Shown one piece after another: positions 1 to 6,131 of a stretch of 7,581 nt of DNA. The notes beneath the pieces are model-generated. The model was not told the DNA's origin and did no database searches. It worked only from the letters and a program-made list of their open reading frames with translations. Source of the stretch: an uncultured Bacteroidales bacterium (GTDB lineage Bacteria > Bacteroidota > Bacteroidia > Bacteroidales > P3). A program made the position numbers and the translations under genes. Each line of letters starts with the position of its first letter. Position 1 is the stretch's first letter. The DNA is taken from NCBI GenBank assembly GCA_947097635.1, contig CAMURW010000071.1, positions 1-7,581 of the forward strand, given 5' to 3'.

Positions 1-42
1 TTTGCCGATAATCATAAAAAATATTTCTTACATCTCATATTT

Positions 43-70
43 TTTGTGTATCTTCGCAGTATAATATTTG
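43..70 (+). promoter_or_regulatory. Candidate Bacteroidetes-type promoter for sufB
   Basis: TATCTTCG at 49-56 matches the Bacteroidetes -7 consensus TAnnTTTG with one change, and lies in an AT-rich leader. AATATTTG at 63-70 is a second one-mismatch copy. No good -33 TTTG lies at the usual 19-21 base spacing; TTTC at 24-27 is the nearest candidate. Initiation a few bases after position 56 would give a leader of roughly 20 bases before the ATG at 85. The call rests on the motif and the position only. Confidence 0.45.
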
Positions 71-84
71 AACATCCCGCTACC

Positions 85-1533
85 ATGGTAGAAAATAAAA
101 ACAATATTATTCGAGAAGTTACCAACGAAGAGTATAAATACGGCTTTGTCACAGATATTGCCACTGAAACGATAGGCAAAGGTCTCAACGAGGATGTGGT
201 GCGCCTTATCTCCAAGAAAAAAAACGAGCCGGTGTGGCTCACTGAGTTCCGCCTGAAGGCATTCGCCAGATGGAAGCAAATGAAAGAACCCGACTGGGGA
301 CATCTGGACTACCCCAAGATTGACTACCAAGACATAATATACTACGCCGCTCCCAAGCAAGGCAAGAAACTGAAGAGTATGGACGAGGTGGACCCTCAGC
401 TGCTGGAGACCTTCGACAAACTGGGCATCCCGCTGAAGGAACGCGGCGTGCTGGCAGGAGTGGCCTACGATGCCATAATGGACAGTGTGAGCGTGAAGAC
501 AACCTCCAGTAAGCTGCTGGCAGAGAAAGGCATACTATTCTGTCCCATCAGCGAGGCCGTGCAGAAATACCCCAATCTGGTGAAGCAATACCTGGGCAGC
601 GTGGTTCCCAGCAGCGACAACTTCTTCGCCGCTCTGAACAGCGCCGTCTTCAGCGACGGCTCCTTCTGCTACATTCCCAAAGGCACGCGCTGCCCCATAG
701 AACTGTCCTCCTACTTCCGCATCAATGCGGCAAAGACGGGGCAGTTCGAACGCACGCTGATAGTGGCCGACGAAGGTGCCTACGTAAGCTACATGGAAGG
801 CTGCACTGCTCCACAACGCGATGAGAACCAGCTGCACGCCGCCATCGTGGAGATAGTGGCGCTGAAAGATGCCGAGGTGAAATACAGCACCGTGCAGAAT
901 TGGTATCCCGGCGACAAGGATGGAAAAGGCGGCATATACAACCTGGTGACAAAGCGAGGCATCTGCAAAGGCAGCCACAGCAAGATATCGTGGACGCAGG
1001 TGGAGACCGGCAGCGCGGTGACATGGAAATATCCCAGCTGCATACTGCAAGGTGACGACAGCTCTGCAGAGTTCTACAGCGTGGCCGTCACCAACAACTA
1101 TCAGCAAGCCGACACTGGCACCAAGATGATACACATAGGCAAAAACACTCGCAGCACGGTGATGAGCAAAGGCATCAGCGCGGGTCACAGCCAGAACAGC
1201 TACCGCGGACTGGTGCAGGTGGCCAAGAATGCCGAAAGCGCACGCAACTACTCGCAGTGCGACAGTCTGCTGCTGAGTGACAAATGCGGTGCTCACACCT
1301 GGCCCTATGTGAAAGCCAACAACTCGTCCAGCATACTGGAGCACGAAGCCACGACAAGCAGGATCAGCGAAGACCAACTCTACTATTGCCAGCAACGCGG
1401 CATATCGCCGGAGAGCGCAATCGGCCTCATCGTGAACGGCTACGCCAAAGAAGTGCTGAAAAAATTGCCCATGGAGTTCGCCGTAGAAGCACAGAAGCTG
1501 CTTAGCATCAGCCTGGAGGGCAGCGTAGGATAA
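85..1533 (+). CDS. sufB: Fe-S cluster assembly scaffold protein SufB
   Basis: SufB is the cytoplasmic scaffold subunit of the SUF system. With the ATPase SufC and its paralogue SufD it builds Fe-S clusters from sulfur supplied by a SufS-type desulfurase. The frame is open from a GTG at 46, but the ATG at 85 gives 482 residues, close to the usual family length, and leaves the promoter-like site at 49-56 upstream. Visible family blocks are the beta-helix core (residues about 195-260, with RCPIELSSYFRINAA and GQFERTLIVADEGAYVSY) and the C-terminal region (about 390-475). The CGAH cysteine at residue 401 corresponds to the essential cluster-forming cysteine (Cys405 in E. coli). LEHEATTSRISEDQ follows at 418-431, and the helical tail ends in SLEGSVG. 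The gene looks intact. The next gene is an RNA methyltransferase, not sufC, which is unusual. Identification is secure. Confidence 0.96.
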   Translation: MVENKNNIIREVTNEEYKYGFVTDIATETIGKGLNEDVVRLISKKKNEPVWLTEFRLKAFARWKQMKEPDWGHLDYPKIDYQDIIYYAAPKQGKKLKSMDEVDPQLLETFDKLGIPLKERGVLAGVAYDAIMDSVSVKTTSSKLLAEKGILFCPISEAVQKYPNLVKQYLGSVVPSSDNFFAALNSAVFSDGSFCYIPKGTRCPIELSSYFRINAAKTGQFERTLIVADEGAYVSYMEGCTAPQRDENQLHAAIVEIVALKDAEVKYSTVQNWYPGDKDGKGGIYNLVTKRGICKGSHSKISWTQVETGSAVTWKYPSCILQGDDSSAEFYSVAVTNNYQQADTGTKMIHIGKNTRSTVMSKGISAGHSQNSYRGLVQVAKNAESARNYSQCDSLLLSDKCGAHTWPYVKANNSSSILEHEATTSRISEDQLYYCQQRGISPESAIGLIVNGYAKEVLKKLPMEFAVEAQKLLSISLEGSVG

Positions 1534-1540
1534 TATAAGT

Positions 1541-1550
1541 AAGGAGGTGA
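1541..1550 (+). promoter_or_regulatory. Isolated perfect Shine-Dalgarno-like sequence
   Basis: AAGGAGGTGA is complementary over ten bases to the bacterial 16S rRNA 3' end (UCACCUCCUU). It begins seven bases after the sufB stop codon, and no ATG, GTG or TTG lies at a usable distance downstream. Strong SD sites are uncommon in Bacteroidetes, so an SD with no start codon is odd. It may be a remnant, a ribosome-binding decoy or chance. Confidence 0.35.
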
Positions 1551-1566
1551 GGCGGAACGTTCCGCC
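1551..1566. repeat. Perfect 16-base palindrome
   Basis: GGCGGAACGTTCCGCC is identical to its reverse complement. As RNA it could form a GGCGGA/UCCGCC stem with an ACGU loop. No T-run follows (next bases CTAAACGTC), so it is not a classical intrinsic terminator. It could be an operator for a dimeric regulator, an mRNA stabiliser at the sufB 3' end, or a dispersed REP-like unit. Confidence 0.6.
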
Positions 1567-1593
1567 CTAAACGTCAAAAAGAAGGTAATATAA

Positions 1594-1613
1594 GCGAAGC
1601 AGGAATGCTTTGC
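1594..1613 (+). other. Hairpin with GNRA tetraloop before the methyltransferase gene
   Basis: GCGAAGCA at 1594-1601 pairs with TGCTTTGC at 1606-1613 over eight base pairs, one a G-U wobble, closing a GGAA loop (GNRA class). It sits 11 bases before the chosen ATG at 1625 and covers most of a possible TTG start at 1610. No T-tract follows, so it is more plausibly an mRNA structure affecting translation or stability than a terminator. Whether it forms is inference from base pairing. Confidence 0.35.
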
Positions 1614-1624
1614 CCACATACGAG

Positions 1625-2167
1625 ATGAAGAAACTGTCCATGGAAGAGCTCCACCGTCTTTCGGTGGAGGACTACAAGAAAAGCGAGAAGGCACCACTGG
1701 TCGTTGTACTCGACAATGTGCGCAGCCAGAACAACGTAGGTTCCGTGTTCCGCACGGGCGATGCTTTTCGCATACAGAAACTATGTCTGTGCGGCATTAC
1801 TGCCGTCCCCCCGCATCGCGACATTCACAAAACAGCCCTGGGATCCGAAGACAGCGTAGACTGGCAGCATTACGACGAGACGACCGACTGCGTGAAGGAA
1901 CTGAAGGAACAAGGGTATAAGGTGTTCGCCGTGGAGCAGGTGGACGACAGCATTAAGCTGGGAGACGAGAACTGGACGGTGAACGATGGTGCAATGGGCA
2001 TCGTCCTCGTTTTCGGCAACGAGATAGAGGGTGTGCAGCAGGAGGTCATTTCTTTGTGCGACGGCAGTGTGGAAATACCGCAGTTCGGCACCAAGCACAG
2101 CCTCAACATCAGTTGCGCCGCCGCTATCGTGATTTGGGAGGCCACTAAAAGATGCAATCATTGTTGA
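1625..2167 (+). CDS. SpoU/TrmH-family RNA 2'-O-methyltransferase
   Basis: This is an SPOUT-class enzyme that transfers a methyl group from S-adenosylmethionine to a ribose 2'-OH of tRNA or rRNA. The protein is 180 residues, essentially the catalytic domain alone. All three SpoU motifs are present. Motif 1 is NNVGSVFRTGDAF (36-48) with Asn37 and Arg43. Motif 2 is FGNEIEGV (130-137). Motif 3 is IPQFGTKHSLNIS (151-163), which contributes to the C-terminal knot that binds the cofactor. The ATG at 1625 is preferred to an in-frame TTG at 1610, which lies in a hairpin and would add five unremarkable residues. No separate N-terminal substrate-binding domain is visible, so the target (tRNA Gm18, tRNA wobble position or 23S rRNA) cannot be told. 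A second perfect hairpin lies at 1649-1669 inside the gene. It sits 91 bases after sufB and 37 before the next gene. Confidence 0.9.
   Translation: MKKLSMEELHRLSVEDYKKSEKAPLVVVLDNVRSQNNVGSVFRTGDAFRIQKLCLCGITAVPPHRDIHKTALGSEDSVDWQHYDETTDCVKELKEQGYKVFAVEQVDDSIKLGDENWTVNDGAMGIVLVFGNEIEGVQQEVISLCDGSVEIPQFGTKHSLNISCAAAIVIWEATKRCNHC
1649..1669 (+). other. Perfect 8-bp hairpin early in the methyltransferase CDS
   Basis: CTCCACCG (1649-1656) and CGGTGGAG (1662-1669) are exact complements around the five-base loop TCTTT. The stem begins 24 bases after the ATG, where mRNA structure can affect translation initiation. It encodes ordinary family residues (part of ELHRLSVED), so selection on the protein alone may explain it. 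Confidence 0.3.
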
Positions 2168-2204
2168 ACGTAGTGTTTTTATTTGCCGCATCGCTATAAA
2201 AAAT

Positions 2205-2630
2205 ATGACTGAGGAAGAAATAAGAACACGAATGCAGCAAGGACGTGAATATCACCGCCACTACAACTGCGCGCAGAGCGTGATGCTTGCTTGTTGCGAC
2301 CTTGTGGGTATGACCTGCGCGGAGGCCATCCAATGGGGCCACCCCTTTGGCAACGGCATTAGCGGGCTGAGGGAGATATGCGGCTGCGTCTCGGGAATGG
2401 CAATACTGGCAGGTAAACTAATACCGATAACAGCGGGCAGCGACCCCGCAGCGAAACACAGCCAGCGCGTGCTCGTGCAGCAAATGGCGCAGATGTTCCG
2501 GCACGAAAACGGCGACATCGTATGCGCTCGCCTGAAAGACCCCAAACTCGGCTGCGCCATGATAAGTTGCGATGAACTGATAGTATCAGCCATAAAAATA
2601 TTTTGTATGCAAGTACATGAAAGAAGGTAA
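2205..2630 (+). CDS. C_GCAxxG_C_C family putative redox protein
   Basis: This cysteine-rich protein of 141 residues matches the family of about 140 residues defined by four conserved cysteines and a CGAxxG motif, presumed redox-active or metal-binding but without an assigned reaction. Visible landmarks are YNCAQSV (Cys22), a glycine-rich stretch HPFGNGISG (46-54), ICGCVSG (58-64) and GDIVCARLKDPKLGCAMISCDEL (Cys107, 117, 122). The motif here reads CGCVSG, with Cys replacing the usual Ala at its third position. There are ten cysteines in all (22, 30, 31, 38, 59, 61, 107, 117, 122, 134), more than the family minimum. There is no signal peptide, so it is probably cytoplasmic. The ATG at 2205 has an A-rich leader (TATAAAAAAT) and no SD, as is normal in Bacteroidetes. 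The gene lies 37 bases after the methyltransferase. Family assignment is fairly sure; function is unknown. Confidence 0.8.
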   Translation: MTEEEIRTRMQQGREYHRHYNCAQSVMLACCDLVGMTCAEAIQWGHPFGNGISGLREICGCVSGMAILAGKLIPITAGSDPAAKHSQRVLVQQMAQMFRHENGDIVCARLKDPKLGCAMISCDELIVSAIKIFCMQVHERR

Positions 2631-2670
2631 CTCTAGCTTTATGAACCTTATGAGCGACATGAACTCCTGA
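2617..2670 (+). other. Possible 17-codon leader ORF before the HD gene
   Basis: An ATG at 2617, inside the last codons of the preceding gene, opens a 17-residue frame (MKEGNSSFMNLMSDMNS) ending in TGA at 2668-2670. The next base starts the ATG of the HD gene, in the same frame. Further in-frame ATGs occur at 2641, 2650 and 2659. The arrangement could couple translation by stop-start reinitiation. No family is recognised and coding is unproven; it may be incidental. Confidence 0.22.
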
Positions 2671-3918
2671 ATGAGCAAGCGCAAGATTATCAACGACCCT
2701 GTGTATGGTTTCCTCACCATCGACGACGATGTCATCTACGACATCATCGAGCATCCTTATTTTCAGAGGCTGCGCAACATCAAGCAGCTGGGTTTCACCT
2801 ACTACGTCTATCCCGGTGCCACCCACAACCGCTTCAGCCACGCACTGGGATGCCTCAACCTGATGGGACGCGCCTTGGAAGTACTGAAAATGAAGGGAGT
2901 GCAAATAACCACCGACGAAGCTCTAGGCGCCAAACTGGCCATCCTGCTGCACGACATCGGACACGGACCTTTCTCGCACACCATGGAACATATGCTGGTG
3001 GACGTGGATCACGAAGTCCTCACACGTCTATTCATGGAACGTCTGAACCAAAAACTGGACGGCAAGTTAACGACAGCTATCAACATCTTCGACGGCACCT
3101 ATCCAAAACAGTTCCTCCATCAGCTTGTCTCCTCGCAGCTGGATATGGACAGGCTGGACTACCTCTCCCGCGACAGCTTCTTCAGCGGCGTGAGCGAAGG
3201 TGTCGTGGGCACCGAGCGCATCATCAATATGCTCAACGTCCACAACGACGAATTGGTGGTAGACCAGAAAGGAATCTACAGCATAGAGAAATTTATCATC
3301 AGCCGCCGCCTGATGTATTGGCAGGTGTACCTGCACAAAACCGTAGTGGCGGCAGACATGCTGTTAGTAAACGCGGTGCAGCGTGCACGCGAACTGTGCC
3401 AACAAGCCTCCACGATGTTCGAAGGCCACAATGCCAATATGGAATACAAAGGGCTGATGCAGTTTATCGCCCACACATACAGCGAAGACGACTTCCGCAA
3501 AGACGACAGCCTGCTGGACAGGTTCGCCGCACAGGACGACAGCGACGTGATGCATGTGCTGAAGACGTGGAGCCATGCCAGCGATGATGTGCTCTCACGT
3601 CTGGCTTCCAATCTCATGTATCGTCGGCTGCCTGCTATCAGCATCAGCGACAAACCTGTTCGCATAACGTGTATCGACGAGTTGCGCGGCAAGGCAGTGG
3701 AACTATGCCAGGTGAGCCTGGAAGACAGCCGCTATTTCGTCGGCACCGGCACCCACGAAAACCACGCTTACGACTTCAACGACCAAGAGATACGCGTCCT
3801 ATTCAAAGACGGCACCTGCAAGGACATCAGTGAAGCCAGTGACCAGCTGGACCGCCACTTCCTCGAAAAGGCAGTGAAGAAATACTATATTTATTATCCT
3901 AAAGAATTGAAGCAATGA
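2671..3918 (+). CDS. HD-domain phosphohydrolase (dNTPase/SAMHD1-like)
   Basis: This 415-residue protein belongs to the HD superfamily group that includes dGTPases and SAMHD1-like enzymes: metal-dependent phosphohydrolases that often cut (d)NTPs to nucleoside and triphosphate. The metal-binding signature is complete. His57 lies in THNRFSHALG (51-60), His94-Asp95 in LLHDIGHGPFSH (92-103), and Asp160 in LDMDRLDYLSRDS (157-169), the position of the last metal ligand in SAMHD1. The start region around IINDPVYGF is typical, and an in-frame TGA directly upstream rules out a longer start. The C-terminal third is less distinctive. There is no signal peptide or membrane segment, so it should be cytoplasmic. 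The stop overlaps the mpl start by four bases (ATGA), indicating an operon with translational coupling. The fold and catalytic class are clear; the substrate is not known. Confidence 0.9.
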   Translation: MSKRKIINDPVYGFLTIDDDVIYDIIEHPYFQRLRNIKQLGFTYYVYPGATHNRFSHALGCLNLMGRALEVLKMKGVQITTDEALGAKLAILLHDIGHGPFSHTMEHMLVDVDHEVLTRLFMERLNQKLDGKLTTAINIFDGTYPKQFLHQLVSSQLDMDRLDYLSRDSFFSGVSEGVVGTERIINMLNVHNDELVVDQKGIYSIEKFIISRRLMYWQVYLHKTVVAADMLLVNAVQRARELCQQASTMFEGHNANMEYKGLMQFIAHTYSEDDFRKDDSLLDRFAAQDDSDVMHVLKTWSHASDDVLSRLASNLMYRRLPAISISDKPVRITCIDELRGKAVELCQVSLEDSRYFVGTGTHENHAYDFNDQEIRVLFKDGTCKDISEASDQLDRHFLEKAVKKYYIYYPKELKQ

Positions 3919-5399
3919 ACGTCCATTTTATCGCCATCGGCGGTAGCGCGATGCACAACCTGGCGTTGGCGCTCAAGCTGAAAGGCTACAACGTCGGCGG
4001 CAGCGACGACGAAATCTTCGACCCCGCACGCACGCGCCTGAAAAAAGCCGGCATCCTGCCAGAGAAAGAAGGCTGGTTTCCCGAAAAAATCACACCAGAC
4101 CTTGATGCCGTGGTGCTGGGCATGCATGCCAGAAAGGACAACCCCGAACTGCTGAAGGCACAAGAACTGGGACTAAAGATATACAGCTACCCGGAATATC
4201 TATATGAACAAAGCAAGGACAAAGTGCGCATAGTAGTGGGAGGTAGCCACGGCAAGACCACCATCACCTCCATGATTCTCCATGTAATGAGGGCAACAGG
4301 CGTTAGCGCCGACTTCATAGTGGGAGCACAACTGGCAGGCTTCAACCTTATGGTGCACCTCAGCGACAGAGAGGCAAAGAACGGACCAGACTATATGGTA
4401 ATAGAAGGCGACGAATATCTCACTTCGCCCATCGACCCGCGTCCCAAGTTCCACCTTTACCACCCAAACATCGCCGTGGTGAGCGGCATTGCCTGGGACC
4501 ACATGAATGTGTTCCCGACCTTCGACGTGTATAAAGAACAGTTCACAAAGTTTGTCAATCTCATCGAGCCGGGCGGCAAGGTGATATATTGTGAAGAAGA
4601 CCCTGTGGTGAAGGAAGTAGTGGAAGGCACCAACCGAAAAGACATTGAATATATACCCTACGGCACTCCGCACTATAAGGTGGCTCCCGACGGCGAAGGC
4701 ACCATAGTGACCGACGACAAGGGCAATGAGTATCCCATGCACATCTTCGGACGTCACAACATGCAGAACCTCATGGCAGCAAGCCATGTGTGTGAATGCG
4801 TCAGCATTAGCCCCTGCTATTTCCTCGAAGCCATGAAAGACTTCGAGGGTGCCGCGCAACGCCTGGAGTTGGTGATGCATAGTTCCAGCGAAAAGGAACT
4901 GGACAAGAAGCCCAAAGTCGTCGATGCCAACAGTATCGAGAAGATGCAACACACGCGTTACGAGGGCCGCCGTACCTACGACTGCTCGGTCTACAGGGAC
5001 TTCGCCCACGCACCCAGCAAACTGCGTGCCACGGTGGCAGCCATGAAGGAGGAATATCCCAACCACCGCCTGGTGGCGTGCATGGAGTTGCACACCTACA
5101 GCAGCCTCAGCGACAACTTTCTGCAGCAATATGCCGGCACAATGGATAAGGTCGACGTGCCCATAGTATATTTCAACCCCAGTGCCGTGGAACTGAAGCA
5201 TCTACCGCCTCTAAGCAAAGCACATATCCACGATGCATTCCAAACCTCCGCCATAGAAGTGTATGACGACAGTGCCGAGCTGCAGCGCCGCATCAAGGAG
5301 ATATTTCCCGAAGGCACACGTTGCCAGAACCTCCTGATGATGTCCTCCGGCAACTTCGACGGGATAGATTTCAAACAATTAGCAGAAGAACTATTATGA
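3915..5399 (+). CDS. mpl: UDP-MurNAc:L-Ala-gamma-D-Glu-meso-DAP ligase (Mpl)
   Basis: Mpl is a cytoplasmic Mur-ligase-family enzyme. It uses ATP to attach the recycled murein tripeptide to UDP-N-acetylmuramate, bypassing MurC, MurD and MurE. The protein has 494 residues. The N-terminal UDP-sugar domain starts with IAIGGSAMHNLA (6-17). The ATP P-loop is GGSHGKTT (109-116). The central domain carries EGDEY (164-168), WDHMNVF (194-200) and GRHNMQN (279-285). The C-terminal domain has DFAHAPSK (362-369) and ends with MMSSGNFDGI, which resembles the Mpl ending (E. coli MSNGGFGGI) and argues against MurC. About 30 residues (roughly 322-354, rich in Lys, Glu, Asp and Arg) separate RLEL and DFAH beyond the spacing in E. 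coli Mpl. It overlaps the HD gene upstream and the Smr gene downstream by four bases each. MurC is the main alternative. Confidence 0.87.
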   Translation: MNVHFIAIGGSAMHNLALALKLKGYNVGGSDDEIFDPARTRLKKAGILPEKEGWFPEKITPDLDAVVLGMHARKDNPELLKAQELGLKIYSYPEYLYEQSKDKVRIVVGGSHGKTTITSMILHVMRATGVSADFIVGAQLAGFNLMVHLSDREAKNGPDYMVIEGDEYLTSPIDPRPKFHLYHPNIAVVSGIAWDHMNVFPTFDVYKEQFTKFVNLIEPGGKVIYCEEDPVVKEVVEGTNRKDIEYIPYGTPHYKVAPDGEGTIVTDDKGNEYPMHIFGRHNMQNLMAASHVCECVSISPCYFLEAMKDFEGAAQRLELVMHSSSEKELDKKPKVVDANSIEKMQHTRYEGRRTYDCSVYRDFAHAPSKLRATVAAMKEEYPNHRLVACMELHTYSSLSDNFLQQYAGTMDKVDVPIVYFNPSAVELKHLPPLSKAHIHDAFQTSAIEVYDDSAELQRRIKEIFPEGTRCQNLLMMSSGNFDGIDFKQLAEELL

Positions 5400-6109
5400 C
5401 TAAATTTCAACAAGGCGACAAAGTAAAATTCCTCAACCAAACCGGCAGCGGCTTCGTCACAAAGATAACAGACGATTTCGTCTTCGTGCAGGACGAGACA
5501 GGATTCGAGTTGCCCATGCAGCCCAACGAACTTATCCGCATGGCCGACATACAAGGTGCCGGAAAGATGTTCAACGACACGGAGGTAGAGAAAAAATCCA
5601 TACCGTCACTCACCACCAGCCACATATCACAAATCAAAGAAGTGAAATTGGAACCCGAGGACGAGATAAAGCGACTGCACGGTCAGGTGGCCAGCCTCAA
5701 GGACCAGGTGGCCAAATTGAAGAAGCAACTATCTAACTTGCAGAAGTTGAATAATAAGCATTTTGTTGATAATGTGTTACTTCAGCACGAGACATCGCCT
5801 GGCGAGGCGGAGGTGGACCTGCACATAGAGATGCTGTGCGAAAACCCAGGCAAGCTGGCAGCCCACGAGGCCCTCAAGATACAAATGTGCCATTTCCGCA
5901 CCTGCATGAACCATGCCGTCCTCAACCACTACCAGAAGGTCATCTTCATACATGGAGTGGGCAAAGGCATCCTCAAAGATGAGATAATGAAGGAGCTGAA
6001 GCAGTACGAGGGCATTCATTTCTTCGATGCCCCGATGTCCAAATACGGCGTTGGCGCTACCGAAGTGTATTTGGGCAACAATGTTTCAATTCAAAAAGTG
6101 AGATCGTAA
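5396..6109 (+). CDS. DUF2027-like/Smr domain protein with central coiled coil
   Basis: The protein has 237 residues in three parts. Residues 1-50 form a small beta-rich domain (GDKVKFLNQTGSGFVTKI, then a DETGFELPM motif) like the N-terminus of Bacteroidetes DUF2027 proteins. Residues 91-115 follow a clean heptad pattern (Ile91, Leu94, Val98, Leu101, Val105, Leu108, Leu112, Leu115), predicting a coiled coil. Residues about 137-235 are an Smr domain with EVDLHIE (139-145), IHGVGKG (185-191) and YGVGATEVYL (217-226). Smr domains occur in MutS2 and stand-alone proteins and are tied to nuclease activity on branched DNA or on mRNA at collided ribosomes; this protein's role is unknown. The ATG at 5396 is chosen because it overlaps the mpl stop as ATGA and directly precedes the family N-terminus. 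The frame is open back to 5321, but that part lies inside mpl. Confidence 0.85.
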   Translation: MTKFQQGDKVKFLNQTGSGFVTKITDDFVFVQDETGFELPMQPNELIRMADIQGAGKMFNDTEVEKKSIPSLTTSHISQIKEVKLEPEDEIKRLHGQVASLKDQVAKLKKQLSNLQKLNNKHFVDNVLLQHETSPGEAEVDLHIEMLCENPGKLAAHEALKIQMCHFRTCMNHAVLNHYQKVIFIHGVGKGILKDEIMKELKQYEGIHFFDAPMSKYGVGATEVYLGNNVSIQKVRS

Positions 6110-6120
6110 TTTTGTTAGTA
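6084..6120 (+). promoter_or_regulatory. Candidate promoter for ispG
   Basis: TAATTTTG at 6107-6114 matches the Bacteroidetes -7 consensus TAnnTTTG exactly. TTTC at 6084-6087 lies 19 bases upstream, one change from the -33 TTTG at the expected spacing. The -7 box contains the stop codon of the preceding gene. Initiation near 6120 would leave a leader of about a dozen bases. ispG may therefore be transcribed alone as well as with the upstream genes. No reporter or RNA evidence is available. Confidence 0.45.
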
Positions 6121-6131
6121 AGTAACTTGGC

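Larger units (their letters stand above)
1531..1603 (+). repeat. Imperfect direct repeat flanking the palindrome
   Basis: TAATATAAG occurs exactly at 1531-1539 and again at 1586-1594. Similarity continues after a one-base gap (TAAGGAGG versus GAAGCAGG, six of eight). The copies therefore span about 1531-1547 and 1586-1603 and bracket the palindrome. The first copy includes the sufB stop codon. This could be a local duplication, or less likely the target-site duplication of a small insertion. Confidence 0.4.

Noticed and set aside
535..1395. Open frame of 286 codons on the - strand opposite sufB
   Set aside because: It lies entirely within the conserved SufB core; no start signal or family features are visible.
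1551..1575. Palindrome after sufB as an intrinsic terminator
   Set aside because: No T-run follows the stem, so transcription termination is not supported by the sequence.
2178..2185. TTTATTTG as a promoter -7 box for the cysteine-rich gene
   Set aside because: It differs at a key base of the consensus, and no -33 element lies at suitable spacing in the 37-base gap.
2634..2641. TAGCTTTA as a promoter -7 box for the HD gene
   Set aside because: The last base differs from consensus, and the nearest TTTG (2602-2605) is 28 bases upstream, too far for a -33 element.
2850..3587. Second + strand open frame of 245 codons inside the HD gene
   Set aside because: It is out of frame with the conserved HD motifs and is Arg/Gln/Pro-rich, as expected for a frame-shifted reading of the same DNA.
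4200..5201. Long open frame (333 codons) on the - strand opposite mpl
   Set aside because: Mpl motifs run throughout the + strand here; the antisense product resembles no family and has typical shadow composition.
3915..5399. Reading the Mur ligase as MurC
   Set aside because: The C-terminal ending and DFAH motif fit Mpl better, and the gene lies outside any murein synthesis cluster; MurC remains only a lesser alternative.
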